64,000 nucleotides of DNA from Ficedula albicollis (GCF_000247815.1 NC_021673.1:48234069-48298068); one strand, 5' to 3'; shown: positions 14,201 to 29,200, counted from the first letter of the stretch. Numbers and translations: made by a program. Notes: generated by a model from the sequence alone, not told the origin.

Positions 14201-17200
14201 ACAAAACTGCTTCTCAAGTTCAACAGAACAGAAAAAATCAACTCATGTCCCTTCCAGCTGTTTTTTCCAACAATAAGGACTCCGTGGGAAGTGACAGTTG
14301 CCAGCATGTTCGATATATTGTGAAGGTTTCATGTGGCAATGCATCCCAGTTTTGCCAGGATGTTCCATAACCTTGGGCTGGGAGGATAATCCAGGCAGTC
14401 AATTAGAAAGCAGCTCAATGAGACAGCCTCTGCACAGGGGATAGGAGGGGATAGGAGAGCTATCAAGCACAACTAGTAGCATTTAAATTAGAAAGCAGCA
14501 GTCCCGGAGTCAAACCTGGGGCTGAACTGGTGTTTATGCACTTCGAATCAGGCCAAATGAATTAAAAAGAAAAATAGGGTTCGAATCAGGCCAAATGAAT
14601 TAAAAAGAAAAAAAGAGTTGCTAGAGGGCTTGTTGCCTGCCCAAATGTGTTTCTCTCAAATTCAATCATAATGGAAGCACTTTCAATGACAAAATATAAA
14701 ACTTATCTTTGAACTTTCTTCCAGTCTTTCTTATCTTTGCTTGAGTTTTCCCTGGGTTTTTAAGTGTCAAAAATTGTTTTTCAAAATTTTCAGGAGTATC
14801 TTGTGTGAATGCTGTGTAGAAACATCTTCTAGCTTTTGCCTTGCTGGATTGAGAACCTTCTTTCAAAACATAATTGTGTTACAGGGGTGAACATTTTAAC
14901 TTCCTGCTGCTTGTGACAGCTAAGGCTGAAGATTTCAGTAACCTTCCCAGCTGTTTGAGTGTGTTTCTTTCTTATTGAGACAAGGCCTATCAGCAAATAA
15001 ATCTGGAGTTTTTCAGCCTTTTTTTTTTTTTAGTTTTTCTTTTCTTGAGCATTAGGAGATGAATTAATCATCTGAGTCTTCACATTCAGGTCATTAGCAT
15101 TTGCTGTGTGAGGCATGCTTCTAGCCCAAGTATTCTGTTTGTTGTGCCTCTTCTTGTAAGATATTTGGTGCCCATTACTTTTTTTCATTCTTGACAGCCA
15201 GAACTGTTGTCTACAATTAAAGTATACCTTAATGCACCTCCAGCATTTCTTCAAGCAGATTGGTGTTAGGTTGTGGGTTTTTTTCACAACCCAGCTTGTG
15301 TAGAAAGTTCCAACACAAGAAGAAATATGGATGTTTCCTTGGAAGTTTAACTAAGTTAATTATTCTTTTTTGCGCATTACAGAACCTTTATTTTGTAGAT
15401 GGTAAGCATAACCATAGTCAGTGGTATCACAATTCATTTCTGAAAGCCCACAGTTTAAGCTGGTCACAACTTGCAGAAATTCTCCATCTCAGGATTTCAA
15501 ATAAATATAAGAAAAATGCCATCTTATACTTTTAAAGTCCTTTTTTCTAAGACTAATATGTTTTTGCCCTTTCCATGCCAGTAGCCTTTACACCCATACT
15601 CTTTACTTGCAGAGCAAATTTTAATTTACATAAATATTCCAGAAAGACCTGAGCTGTTCATATTTCTGTGATGCAATGAAGTAATATACAATGTGTGCAA
15701 AGCACTCATCTGATTATATCTGTTTAAGTACCTTTTAGTTTTAAGAATATTCCTTAAGAAAATAGGTCTTATACATCCTTCTGTGTGTGCATAGTAATTC
15801 AAGTGAAGAAGGACTTCTGGAGGTCACCTGAACCAACCACTTGAAAGCAAATCCAAACAATGCCAGATATCTCAGGACAGTGTCTATTTAAGTTCTGATT
15901 ATCTCCAGGGACGGAAATCCCACAACCTCTCTGGGTTCCCAACCTGGTGCTTGACAACCCTTATGAGGAACACTTTTTTTCCTAGTGTCCCACCAAGATG
16001 TCCCATATTGCAACCCTTGTTTGTGGACTCTTGCCCTTTCATGGTGCACGTCTGAGATGTATCTGGCTCCCTCTTCTCTGCACCCCCCTGCCAGATAATT
16101 GTAGGCAGCATTTAGAGCCCAGAAACCCCTAAGGAAGGAAGGAAGGTGGCAGTATGAAAAAGAGGTGGTTTATGATTTTTGCTTTGTTTACTTATTTAAA
16201 AATCCAATTAATTAGATCAGAGGTTTAGCCAGTACCTTTAAAACTCACTAATTGGGTTAATGGATGTATTTCTTTGATTCCCTTCAGTTTTGCAGTCTGA
16301 GGTGCAATGTGCCTTAGAGATAAGCTGATTATCAATCCCTGACAGAAATCAGTCAAACTGCGTGGCACTTGTCTACCTCTGGAAAATTAATTCTCCTGGG
16401 GTTTTTTTGGGGGGGGTTTGGGGTTTGTTTGTTTGTTTTATTGTTGATGTTGTTGTTTTGGGGTTTTGTTTGCTTGTTTGGGGGGTGGTTTTTGTTTGGT
16501 TGTTTGTTGGTTTTTTTTAATTATTTAAGGGGTTTCAGTTTCCATCCTAAATGGAGGATGTTAAAATAGCAAATCCATCCTGAACATTTTCAGTTTTCAA
16601 TGTTTCAGAGTCCAGATCTTCTACAGTAGGATAAAAAAAACTGCTAATCTAGACTGCTCCACTTTTCTACATGGTCTGCAATTAATGTCATTATTTTAGA
16701 GAATGAGAAAAGATTTTTCTCTTTTTATCCCTCCTTCAAGAAAGTGCAATGCAATCTACTAATGGTAAACCTGACCATGAGCATGACAGTTACCCAATTT
16801 AACAAGGGGATTTATATATTCTTCTTACGTGTTAAGAACACTCTTGCAAAATTGCTTGGCTTGCTCCATGATTGCAGGTCTCTTACAATCTCAATTGCTG
16901 CAATGCTAACCCCTTAATTTTTAAAATACATCAAAGGCAAGATCATTTGTGTATTCCCAGAGTTTCTCAACTGTCATGAAAAAGCTGTTCAGAGACTTAA
17001 GCTGCTACTGGCTTGTGATATGGGGAATCATGACTCTTTGTCACCCAAGAGACCAAGAACATGGTGCAGAAAGACACCAGGTCAGCAGGACGAAGAATTT
17101 ACCATAGGCCTGCAGTCCTCACATTGAGAGGCCAGTCAGCCACGCCAGGCATGGAGTATCTCTCTCTTTTTCTATTTGCTTAGGAATAGAAAATTCTATA

Positions 17201-20200
17201 TTTTTTTACCTGGAAGCCTATTTTTTCAGGTTGCTTCCCAAGCAGCCTCAGCAGCTAGAGCTAAACTGCCTTAGATTGTATCCCTGTTCAAGTACAAACA
17301 AGCTTTTGTGCATTGGTAGTTGAACCCCTCTTTCTATTAGGCAACTCCTCTAATATCAGACAAAGGCTTTTGCAGCTCAAGGCATGAGGAACAGCACCTC
17401 CACTGGAGTGGGCTATCAGGTATATCCCCATTCCACAGTCACAGCTGGTGCTTCCCAGCAGAAGGGATACAAATCCTGAGAGATGACAAAGCAAGGAAGT
17501 TGGCTGGCAAGAACTGGAAGGAGGTATGGCATTGTGCCACCAAAACGCCACCAACATCTCAAAAAGGATTTAACTACGGTCTTGATTAAAGGGGTTTTCA
17601 GGGGTGATTTTTGCCTCAAATATAAAGCAGAATACACCTCTTGATAGACTTATTCCAGCCTCTGGATTCAGAAATTTTATTAGACAAAGAAAATGACAAG
17701 CTTTTTTTATTGCCAAAGGAAAATGCACACAATCTTCAGACAGGTTTTCTGGCGTACATTTCATCCATGAAGAGGCATTTTCTTCATTGACTAAACCTGA
17801 TTTTAATCGCAGAGCAACATAACAAAGCGTGAATATGCATTCTGGATGTCAAGTACTTCCGTGCTCCAAACACAGCAGCCTTGTGGAACAGCAACATGTG
17901 CAATGGCTCAAGTCAAGCCAAGGAAATCCTCTTGACGTTCATTTGTTGGTGACCTTAATAACGTCAACAGCATCTCTAGCTTTTCTAATCTGAAATAACT
18001 TCTGTATGACACTAGTCTCTCATGGCATTCTCATCTAGTGTAATTACTAATGCCCATTTCAAAAGAAGCCTTCATCAACAGAGGTTTGGGAGATATTACT
18101 ACCATTCTTTTCATCAGAATGCTTCTGATGTTTGCACAATATATTACTGAGAAATATTTTTTGTGAATTTCTTTGTCAAGGATTGTTATTAAGAAAGAAT
18201 TTTTGTTTGACGAATGAACAAGATGAAATTAAACACTTCTATGTCTAAACAACCTGAAGATGATGAATAAAACTAGAGAAAATTCAGCTATAGTGAAATT
18301 CAAAGATCCATCAGCTGTCTCATCTAATAACTATTTTTAAGCCTTCAAATATGTGAAGGCTCAATCAATCTCTCTATCGATGATATATTTTAAAGCCTTC
18401 TTTTTCTTTTAAAATTTTCATTCTGAATTCTGTGCCATAGTTTGATTTTTGTCCTGTCTGCAGTGGATCTAAAGAAGAGATTAGTCTTTGCTTTTTTAAA
18501 TTAGTCTCTTTGTGTCCTTAAGGCTAGGTTCATCTTTTCTTGCAGTCAGCTTTTGCTGGATTTAGCAACTTGAATAATTCAGTTGTTTTGCCTGAATATA
18601 TCCTTTATGTCAACTCATTTGTGTGTGTCTCTTGAAGCACTGTGCCCAGGAGTGGGCATGGCCCAGTGGAAAGATTAGAGCAGAGGCACATGAGCCTGGT
18701 GTTGATCCCAAAGTAGTGGCTGTTGCTTTCATGGTAGAGTGATGCCATGATGTTCTGGGGAAGTTTGCAGTTGTGCTGCATGTGAGGGTGGATGTTTTGA
18801 AGGCTGGTCCAACCAATTGTGATTACACGCACTACACTGCAGTCCTGCACTTCTCCCTGTTGGACAGCATGTTGCTTTTTTCCCAGTACATGTTTCCAGT
18901 TCATTAAGATAACTTTGAATTCCAATCCTAGCCTCTGCAAAGGCCTTTATCACAGCAGGCATCCCATTAATAACCATGGAAGTTTTCATTGTGCAAGTTA
19001 ACAGATTGGGAGAGGCTGTGGTGATTTAAGTTGGCTATTTTTATGTCTCCTTAATCCCCAGGAATGAGATCTTTTTCCTTTTGTCTCAATGGCAGTTCCC
19101 ACGAATAGACTAATAGAAATTTCAGCTTCATTTCTTTGTCTACAGTCCTTCCAGACTTACCTCTATTTTCAGTGTTTGCATTTTTAGGTTATCTTTACAG
19201 TCTGGTTTAATTTCTGGAGTATAACATTGCTTAACTGTTAGGCATTGTTTTTAAATTGGCAAAAGGGGTTTAATCTGACCATTTATGCTGTGCTCCAATG
19301 GCGGGGAAACATCCTTCTAACACAGCCTCTGTTGCTCCACAGCTATTTCTTCTGTAGGAATCATGAGAAGGTTTGAGTGTCAGATCCTTGTTCTGCTCCT
19401 ATCTATATCAGTATAATAGAAGAATATAATTACTTTCAAGAAAACGCTTTTCTGATTTTATACCAAGGAAAATGGGAACAAATATATTTCCTGAAATAGA
19501 AAAAAACAAAACAAACCCTAAGGAGAAATAATTGATTTCAAGGACAAAACTGATGTAAAATATAATCTTTTATGATTTTATTGTCTTCCAAAAAGACATT
19601 TCCTTCCAATTCCTGTACTAAGAAAAGCATCCCCATAAAAATAGCTTCACCATATCTCTGCCACACTTTTTAAAGGAAAGTTGTTTCCAGGAAATTCAAG
19701 AGATTTGCAAACATCCCAAAAATAGATTTTTTTTTTTAAATCTAAAAGCTAGGTATCCAGCCCACACAGGTTGTCTCATCTAGATCACTCTATATTCAGG
19801 GAAGACAACCCATCCCAAGGTAGGTGAGATGAGTTGTGACTCATCTCTGAGACACTGCTATTACCTAGACAACACTAAGACAATTTAGAATCGTTGTGCC
19901 TCTGCAGAACTTTAAAGTTAGGTGAGACAGCATAAATGGTGGATTCATGGTGAAAATCATCATGTTGTGAAAAGTTAAATCCTTTCTACACAGCCTTCAT
20001 TGTTTGTTTAAACTAATCTGGGCTCAGGCACAGAGTGCAGCATCAAACTGCTCCTCATCAGATCTTGCTTTCCCTGCATGACTGCGTGATCCACAAGGTA
20101 GTGTGGTTCCCTGCGTGGAGCAGAGCCGAGGCTGGTTCTCAGGAGAGCCTGCCCGGCGGGGTGGGGCCATGGGAGGGATGAGGGGGGACAATGATTGCTG

Positions 20201-23200
20201 GCCAGGAGTGGGGCTAAGTGCTGAGGAGGCACTAAGGCTAATTATAAAGCAAGAATCACCATGTCCCTGCTCCATTCCTTCCATTTTACCTTCCCTCCCC
20301 ACACTCAGTGAGCTATTTTCTTTGCAAGCAGAAGGAGCTCTGGTTTCTGCTCATCCAGAGTGGCTTACAAATGCTTTTAATGAGTGTTCTCCCTGGCTTC
20401 TGCTCCACCCTCAGCCCAGTCAGGTAGGTGGGGTGCTGCTACTGACAGCATCCTTCTCCCAACCTGCTCAGGACAAGTCCTTGAGGCCATGTCTGTAAGG
20501 CCAGTACCTGGCATCCCTCCTCAGCTGCAGCCCTTACTTGCCTCCTCCATCTTCCTCTAACTCCCACGATGTGGGTTTGCTGTCTGGAATGGAAAGATCT
20601 GGAATGACTGCATTGGCATTGCCTAAAACTCATCCCAATTGCTAGAATGTAGAGATTGGGTGTACACTCACCAAACAAGCGAACACGGATACATACCCTG
20701 TTGATCTGGCAGCCAGAGCATCCAGATACTGTGAGAGCATGAATAGCTTTCTTATCTTGTTTTCTTTGTACACACACCACTAGGGGACGTTTTGTCATCA
20801 CGTTTCAGTCGCTACACAATTATACTTTTCTTTAGTGGGTCATGCTTCCTTTTCAGTCTTGGTGCGCGTCTAGATCGTGGATTGGATGTCTGAATTTCAT
20901 AGGGCTCGTGAGTGACCCAGACTCAGTGAAGCTGGGAAAGAGAGAAGTATTTATATCCCCCATTTCTCCAAAGGAGCCCATCTATCAACATTCTTTATGA
21001 TGTGAGGCAGCTGGTTATTTCAGAACTTGCTGGAGCAGCACAAGAAAGCTGAGAGCTGACTCTCATTTTAGCACTAAGTGCAGAATACTGCTGGTGGTTT
21101 TGTGAAGAGAGAAGTAATACACAGCCACTGCACACTAAACTGGAGTGAACATCATTAGAAGTGATGCATGTTAAGTATTTTCTGGAAACAACCAAGAATG
21201 TCTTTTAGACTAAATAGTTTAAATCAATTGGCAAAACTCAAATTTCACTCCTGTTTTCCATTCTCATTTCATTTGTCTGAGGATAAGTGACTGTCTATCC
21301 ACCCACCCATTGATATGCTTTTTCCCCATCTTTCCATTGCAGACAGAGCAGCTGGTGACTCTTTGGATTCTCTTTATTGTCACAATTGCTGGAAATGCTG
21401 TTGTACTCTTCTCTACCTGGAGGAGGAAGAGGAAATCTCGAATGACGTACTTTGTTACTCAGCTGGCAATCACAGGTAGTGTATGGGAGGGGAAAGGGCC
21501 CGTGACCTGCACAGGAATCCCTATTAAAATGATAGATAGGAAAATGTGAGTTGAGCGGTGAAGAATTCAGTTGTTACCTATTGTCCAGTTGCAATTTGCC
21601 ATAAAGCAAATGGATGGCTGCTTATCTTAGGGCTCAGTCAGATTCTGATCTAAAAAGATGGTGCTAAATGTAGTAGTATGCAACAGCTGCAACTTGTTGA
21701 TGTCTCTAAATCTTATCTTCAAGTCTGAGTTTGCATCTGCATTTCCCAGAAGCTATGTCTCCAGCTGTTGTCATGGAACTGCTTAAATTAAACTAGTCTT
21801 GTGTTTTTCTACTAAAACTACTCCATCAATTATGCTCCTGAAGTGAAGAGTGAAAATAACTTCATGTTGTCCAGTTTAACAAAGTAAGGTGGAGAGGAAT
21901 GCGTTTAGATGTTTTTTAATGGACAAAAGGATGCTGGTCCAAGGACTTAATAGTTTTTAAACAGAATGTGAAATGTGCCTGATTTGTAAAATGTCAGTCT
22001 CAGCAAGAAGGAAAGGAAATGAGCATAAGCAGCACATTGTTTCTCTGTGGTCTTGAATGTAGGTCCACCTACATTTGTGGAGGTTTAAGTTTCCTAATGG
22101 AAAATATGTGCTATTTCTGTAACTGTGTCCTGCTACAAATACCTGCTTACAAGACATCTGTGTTGTTTGTGTATAGGATATATTTACATGCTTTCTATTG
22201 CTTCCCCCCAGCCTCCCCCTCCAACCCCAACCCCCAAAACTATGGTAGGAATTACAGCACTTTTTCACTAAAGAGCCATTTAATATATGATTTTCCTACA
22301 TGTCCTGGTTTTGGGCAAATTTGGGAGGAAACCTCTGAATGGGGTCCCTCTAAGTAACAGATTCAAGCAGTCCCTCCCTCAGCTGGTTGAGGGAAAATAT
22401 TTCCTTGGAGAGAAGTGGAAAAAAAAAAGTTTATTTAACAGGCAAAGCACTTCTCAGCACAAAACTGAAGGTAACAGATTCAAGCAGTCCCTCCCTCAGC
22501 TGGTTGAGGGAAAACCGATCTAGCCATTTAATATATGATTTTCCTACATGTCCTGGTTTTGGGCAAATTTGGGAGGAAACCTCTGAATGTGGTCCCTCTA
22601 GGTAACAGATTCAAGCAGTCCCTCCCTCAGCTGGTTGAGGGAAAATATTTCCTTGGAGAGAAGTGGAAAAAAAAAAGTTTATTTAACAGGCAAAGCACTT
22701 CTCAGCACAAAACTGAACAATACTAAACAGCAAAACATCTCTCTGCTCCGAAGAGATGACAAACTCATATGAGTCCCTTCCATGGGTCGCAGCCCAGCTC
22801 ACTCAGTCTGTTTTCAGTCCCTCCGGTGCTGGGAAATGCCACAGCCCAGGCCAGGCCTGGTGGGCCACAGGTGCAAGGTCCAGGTGCTCTTCTGGGTTTT
22901 CAGTCCAGAGCAGGTTTGGACAATTCCAAGAAAAAGGAAAAAAAAATACAGTCCAGGAGTCCAGGGAGCTTCTCTGCCTCAGCTAGCCAGAAACTAACCA
23001 AAGCAAAGGAGAGCTCTCTCCTGCTGTGCATTGCAGACAACACAGTCTGTGTGAAGGATGCAGGGGAACAAGTGCAGTCTCTGATAACAAACTCTGCACC
23101 TCTTGTCTCCCTCATCACTCCTGGAACCAGTCTTAAAGCTGAAGAACTCAATATTCAACACAAACAGAAGAGATCATTGGGGATATACAAGCATCGTAAA

Positions 23201-26200
23201 GTCATCCCAATGCACAGCAATACTGCATCCTCCTTTGGTGTCTGTTGTACCTGTGTTTAAACTGGAAAACCAAGGCACTACACTGCCCAGTTTTCAACAT
23301 GTGTTTTTGTGAATAAATCAACTCCATGGTCTCAACCACATCTTCTCAGGAGCATGTTTAGTTTGAAGAACTATTCAGCTAAAACAGATAGAGCAGGGTC
23401 TGCAAATTGATGCAAAGAGGCAGACCTGTAACAGGTGATGTAAGAATCCTTGCAAGGTAAAGAGGTGAAGTTTTGCAATGACTTATCTTCTGAAGTGCTG
23501 ACATCTGATTTTCCTGTTTGCCTGAGTCATCTGTAATAAATGGTTTTACTTCTTATCTCAGTTGTGACCTTTATGCCACTTCCTTCATGTACCAGTGGTA
23601 TTTTCTATCAGGTGAGGTGGGCCAGTACAGCCTAACCCCATAACTTGGAAGCATCTGTCACAGATCAAGCATTACAGTGTTCACAGGAGTTTTAAAATAA
23701 ACTCTGCTCAAAGAGTTCCCAATCCCAGATGAATGGAATGTACTCAGGCAGCCAAGCAGAAGTACAGCAAAGAACAGAAGAGCAGAAGCCCCAGATGGAC
23801 ATAATCCATTTTCTACTTGCTGTCAGGTGTACTGGGAGGTGTCTACTGCTGTTGCTGGGCTGGATGTGTCTGAGTGGGAATTTTTCCATTTTGTGCCCAT
23901 CGGAAGGAGGACTTTTTGTATTAGAGTGGAGGTGCATAGAGAACTATTCACTAGGGGTTTAAATGCTGTCAGCATGAAGAGAGCGGAAGTCACTGCAAGT
24001 GCAGTTTTGAGGGAGCTGAAAGAGTGACAGTGGCAAAGACAACAAGGCAAATATACCATTAGATGCTGGCAAATATACAGTGCTATACAGCTGATGTTAT
24101 AATTTGACTGAGATTTGTGTATTCCACTTGCTGATTCTTCTGACTTCTCCCTCTCTAAAATTATCTTTGATTTTTAATATTGCTTGAGTTCAATAGTCTG
24201 TTCCATTTCATATTACAAAAATTCACATAGAAAACTCACTTGACATTCACATCTGCAACATTAAAAGAAGTAACTCCAGCTCGAACCACAAGGCGCTTTT
24301 CAAACAATGTCGATTTCTTTTTTGTGATGCAGGAGTCAGAACTCCAATTTATCTTCCTGCACCATGACTGCTTGTCAGTATTTTGGCACAAGGAAATGAC
24401 TTAATTCCTGAAATTGAGCCATTTCACTTTCTTATCTTTAAGAATATTATTAAGAACAAAACAAGCTGGCAACGGCCATCATCCTTTCACAACAAGTTAT
24501 GAGGTAGACACAGAACATTATGAAAACACTGACTTGTCACATTGCTTTGACATGCCAAGCATATTTATATCCTACCAAGTAAAGCTTAATCTCCTGGCAA
24601 ACAGTTTCTTCTTAGTCAATATTACTACTTCCATCTATTTTGAGGTTCTTAAAATATTTCTTATTTCTTCCCAGTAGCAGAAAGAATAATAATGGATATA
24701 GCTTTATAAATGAAGGCATTTCAAAGCCATTTAAAAACTTTTTTAAACAGTTTCTTCTTAGTCAATATTACTACTTCCATCTATTTTGAGGTTCTTAAAA
24801 TATTTCTTATTTCTTCCCAGTAGCAGAAAGAATAATAATGGATATAGCTTTATAAATGAAGGCATTTCAAAGCCATTTAAAAACTTTTTTGTCTATTGAT
24901 CAGTGGCTCAATAGTTGAGTGGTGCCCTCAATTCTCACATTTTCCCACTAATGTAGTACCAAAATGAAATTAAAATACAGCCTTCATGTTAGAATAAACA
25001 AGGTATTCAAAGCAAAATTGTGTATAATACATGAATAGGAAGTGAGCGCTGTTGTTCTTCTTGACTGGTTGCCAAGCCAGATGCAGATGAGAAGCAGCTA
25101 ACTGATTGAGGCTTCTTTCAACACCGACAGAATTCAGTGGTTCAACCCACTCCACAAATCTAGAGACTTACTGATCCTTTACTACATCATAATTCAACGT
25201 GGTGCTCAAGGTTTCAGGAATTTGCAGGAATGTGAGTAATCCCTTCAACTTCAGAATGATTAAGGATGTTGATGAAGCCTGGATTCACAACATTTCACAT
25301 TAAAGATACACGTATATCCCTTCAACTTCAGAATGATTAAGGATGTTGCTGAAGCCTGGATTCACAATATTTCACATTAAAGATACACGTATGCAAAGCT
25401 TGTGTCAGCACCACATTTAAGTCTATATCTAACTCTCAGTTCATGCATAAATCTCTTTGAAATTATCTGGGAATTAAGCACTAGGAAATCAGCTAAGAGT
25501 TAACAGCTGAGCTGAACAATAGTACTAATCACACAGCATCAGCTAAATTAAAAAAGGAATATTGCCATATTTGCCTTTTGTTCAGTTTTCAGTTTGCCTT
25601 TGGGCATATTCCTCTTCTGTAAAAATGTTCTTAGAAACAACATTTGTTGTTTGTGCAGACTGAAACTAAAGCTAGTTTCCTACAGATTTCTATCTCCAAC
25701 ATAATTTAGTTTCTCAGAAAGTGCAAGCTCTGAAGATTACCCTGTGAGGAGGATATTTCTAAACACTTTTCCCTAAATAGATTTCTTCTGAGTTTAGCAG
25801 AAGTTATGCTCATGGCATAGCTCTCTCTCCTTGCAGGAAATCTCTCACATCTTCCCCTACCCGATGCCATTTCACATAACTTCAGTGTCTTAGTATATTT
25901 AAGATGTTTGCCTCCAACTGAAATCACCAAGTTCAAGATCAAAGAGTGGGATGAGTACACAGACGCTGCATAAAGCAGGAAATATTGAAGCGAAATATTA
26001 TTTTCAGAAAAGATGGTTTGTCCACACATTTATATCTGTATAGGTCAATTTACCCAGCACTACCAAATGAAGGCCTTCTTAAGTTTACTCTCAAAATGTA
26101 AAAGCAGTAGACATGAGAAAAAAAATCAAACCTAGTTATTTGAGTAGTAATGGATAAGAAATGTAATTTATGGGCCAAAGAGTTAATACAGTAGGAACTG

Positions 26201-29200
26201 TTATTATTTGACCACTTCCAAAATCAATCAAGCAATACATTTAAAATAGTCTGAATTTGAATGAAATTAATTGAAAAGAATGAATGAAAAGAAAGAATTT
26301 TGCTTCTCATTATTTTCCATTTACCTACTAACAGAGGAATGTATTCAAGTTCTTTTTACTGACCAGAAGTAGGTAGTTTATTTATATCTTTTTCTCCAAC
26401 ATTGACATCTGGAAATTTGGAACTTGAAATGTCGTGACCTTTAGCTCAGTGTGTTTCTATTCCATCATTTAGCAGAGATCATTATTTTAGAAGCAGTGCT
26501 ATATTTCGTCCATTGTTAGGGGTAGAAATACATGTGTCGTGACCTTTAGCTCAGTGTGTTTCTATTCCATCATTTAGCAGAGATCATTATTTTAGAAGCA
26601 GTGCTATATTTTGTCCATTGTTAGGGGTAGAAATACATGTAGGCACTTTACTGAATGCCAAATTTTAAGCTATAGTCTGGCAGTCTTGTTTGGAAATACA
26701 TGCTCACATAGGTATTGCATAGGCACTTTACTGAATGCCAAATTTTAAGCTGTAGTCTGGCAGTCTTGTTTGGAAATACCTGCTCACATAGGTATTGCTG
26801 TGGCTGTAATGAAGAGAAAATAGAAAGAACATCACTTAACTTCTATGGTAATTTACATATAAACAGGGAAAAAAAATGCTCTGTAAACATATGTAGCTAT
26901 ACAGTCCATATTGTGGTATGAATACCAAATCCTGAGGGATGACTTGAGCGCTGACATTAAAAAGACAAGGTGGTAATTTTAAAAGTGATGTAAAGATATT
27001 GTATCATTGCCACCTTTTTCAGTTTCTTCCAGAAAGTTGAAGGCCTTGGTCCTTATCAGCAGCACTCATTTTGTTTAGTATTTGGTAAAAAGCCAATACA
27101 CTGAGAACCTGCTATGAGAGGGCAATGAAAGCACCTGCTAAAGCAAAGAGTGCTGCTTTATTTCTGTGCTGCTTCTAACAGCCCAGAGAAAGCATGACTG
27201 TGAGACTAGAACCAACTGGGCTCAATCACTGACATCTAGGGGGTCTTTGGATTAGATGACTGAAGGCAAGGACTACCAACTAATTTTTCTGGTTAAACAC
27301 ACCAAATGAGTGCATCTAACTGTGCAGCTACAAGAGCTAAACATGAACAAATTTTGTCCTACTTTTCTTCTTCTCTTTGCCCTATACTAAAAGCAGTAGG
27401 GCACTGACTACTTTAATGGACTGTGCCTGTCCTTCAATAATTTTCTTCACTGTTCTATGTGACTTGAAGGAATGAAGATGACTTGTTACTCCATGATCTG
27501 TAGAAAAGCTTAATATAATAACACCATTACAAAAATTAACATGTAGAACAGATAATGGTCTCTGTTCCAGCTTTTCATCTGGAAAATGATACTTGGAATA
27601 TTTCTGCACTTTAGAGAAATCATACATACAAAATTAATCAGTTTTACAAGTAGCTTAGACATCACAGTGATTATGAGCAGTGGAAGTTAATTGCACAGAG
27701 CCAATTAACAGCTAAATCAGCAAGTCACCTTAATGGAGGTGGACTGTTGGCAGCCAAAAAGTCTATAGAGTTCCCAGTTATACTGGAAAACTTGCCTATC
27801 TTGCCAGCTGGATCTTGGCTGGAACCTGCCAATATGATTTACACGATTGTCCACCTAAGACATAGAAACTTAATGCACAAAACTGAACTAATTCCCAGAA
27901 ATCTGTCTTCGTCCTCTTTCCATACTAATTGTCTGCTAATTTGTGGGAAAAATATGAAGGCTGAAGAAGGGTGAGAGGTTTCATCATCCTAACTGCAGAA
28001 AAGAAAACTTTGAGGAAGTTACAATTGTATGCAGAATTAGTTGTTAAATTGAAAGAAAGACATGTGAATTTCTTATATTCATTATGTCCTAAAACCTCTT
28101 GAAAGTATAATCAATGTAAGGAAACTGTCTCTGCTAATGGATCATCTGTGTTCTGCACTTCATACTCCCATCACTGCTGAAAAAGGTTTATCAAGACTGG
28201 GAAGAAAGAGTATGATTTGTTAATATTCCCTCAGGCACAGACACTGAAATTTTACAGAGTGCCCAATGGCATCCAAATTCCCCACTTTTGCAAGCAGCTT
28301 GATTCCCAAACACCTAGCTGGAAATCTAAGAACTCTGCAAATCGCCTGACAGTACACATGGCTTGATAAACAGGAAAATAAATAGATTACACCCACCTTT
28401 CCTCCATAGGCTACAGAAACTATAGTATTTAGTGCAACTTTCATTTTGCATTCACAGAATAAATGTGATTCCATTTACCAAGAGCAAAACTGGTCTCTGG
28501 GAGTAGACACACCAAAATTAGTATTGCTTATTCAGTGCATCCCATGAAACTATGTGAATAAGAAAATTTGTTGCATGGCTGCATTAGTTGCCTGGAAAAG
28601 AAGAAATAATTTTTCCATCCTGATTCTGCCAAGAAGACTAATTTAGTAAGAGGAAGGCAACGTGGGCCTTACTTTAAGTTAAGTACATATTAGCATTCTC
28701 CCACAAACTGGGACATAATGCAGGATAAAATAAATGTGGTCACAGCCTGCAATACCCTGTGTCAGCACAAGGCAAAACAGATTTGATATCCGTTGCCATT
28801 CCTGGTGGATTTTAATGACATCTAGAAGAAATTAAAACTCTCCTTTGAACTTTTACTCAGATTTGAAGATGAGTCATAGTTCCCTAGTTTGAAATATGCA
28901 ACTTTGACACTGGTGCTGTACAATTCCAGCTTGATACTATGAATCACCTTTTACAATACTCTAAGATTTCTTATGTAAAGAGCCATGAGTATTTCTGTAT
29001 GTCTGTATGTATTCATTTATCTCTGCATAAATGGTTAGTCAAAACGTAGTTTCTACTTTCCCAAGGAAAATATCCTATATATGCATCCCTCTTAAAATGC
29101 ATTTTCTCCCAAAGCAGTCCTGAAGTAGATGGGGTAAAAAGTGGAATATCCTCAGAAGGTAGGATAGGAAACCAGAAGTGAACTTCAGCATCAAAACTGA

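Larger units (their letters stand above)
8240..21342 (+). other. NPSR1 intron 1 (13.1 kb)
   Basis: GT–AG intron, phase 0; the acceptor is a pyrimidine tract ending CCATTGCAG at 21342. It contains a minus-strand LTR (about 13202–13721), an LTR fragment (about 14061–14397), a 38-bp tandem duplication (14542–14617), a CR1 3' piece (15805–16120) and a T/G-rich block with a quadruplex motif (16390–16520). A stretch at about 18600–19000 is open in several minus-strand frames but matches no family I recognise. The rest is unique noncoding sequence with no gene seen. Confidence 0.9.

Noticed and set aside
18605..18989. Three overlapping minus-strand open frames, considered as a processed pseudogene
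   Set aside because: I recognise no parent gene, and there is no poly-A tail or target-site duplication. A translated search would be decisive; a continuous hit across the three frames would reverse this.
22274..22717. CRISPR-like array
   Set aside because: Only two and a partial copies, no regular spacers, and the host is a vertebrate.
22769..23260. Open frame of 163 codons
   Set aside because: It lies wholly inside the minus-strand solo LTR and has no recognisable domain.
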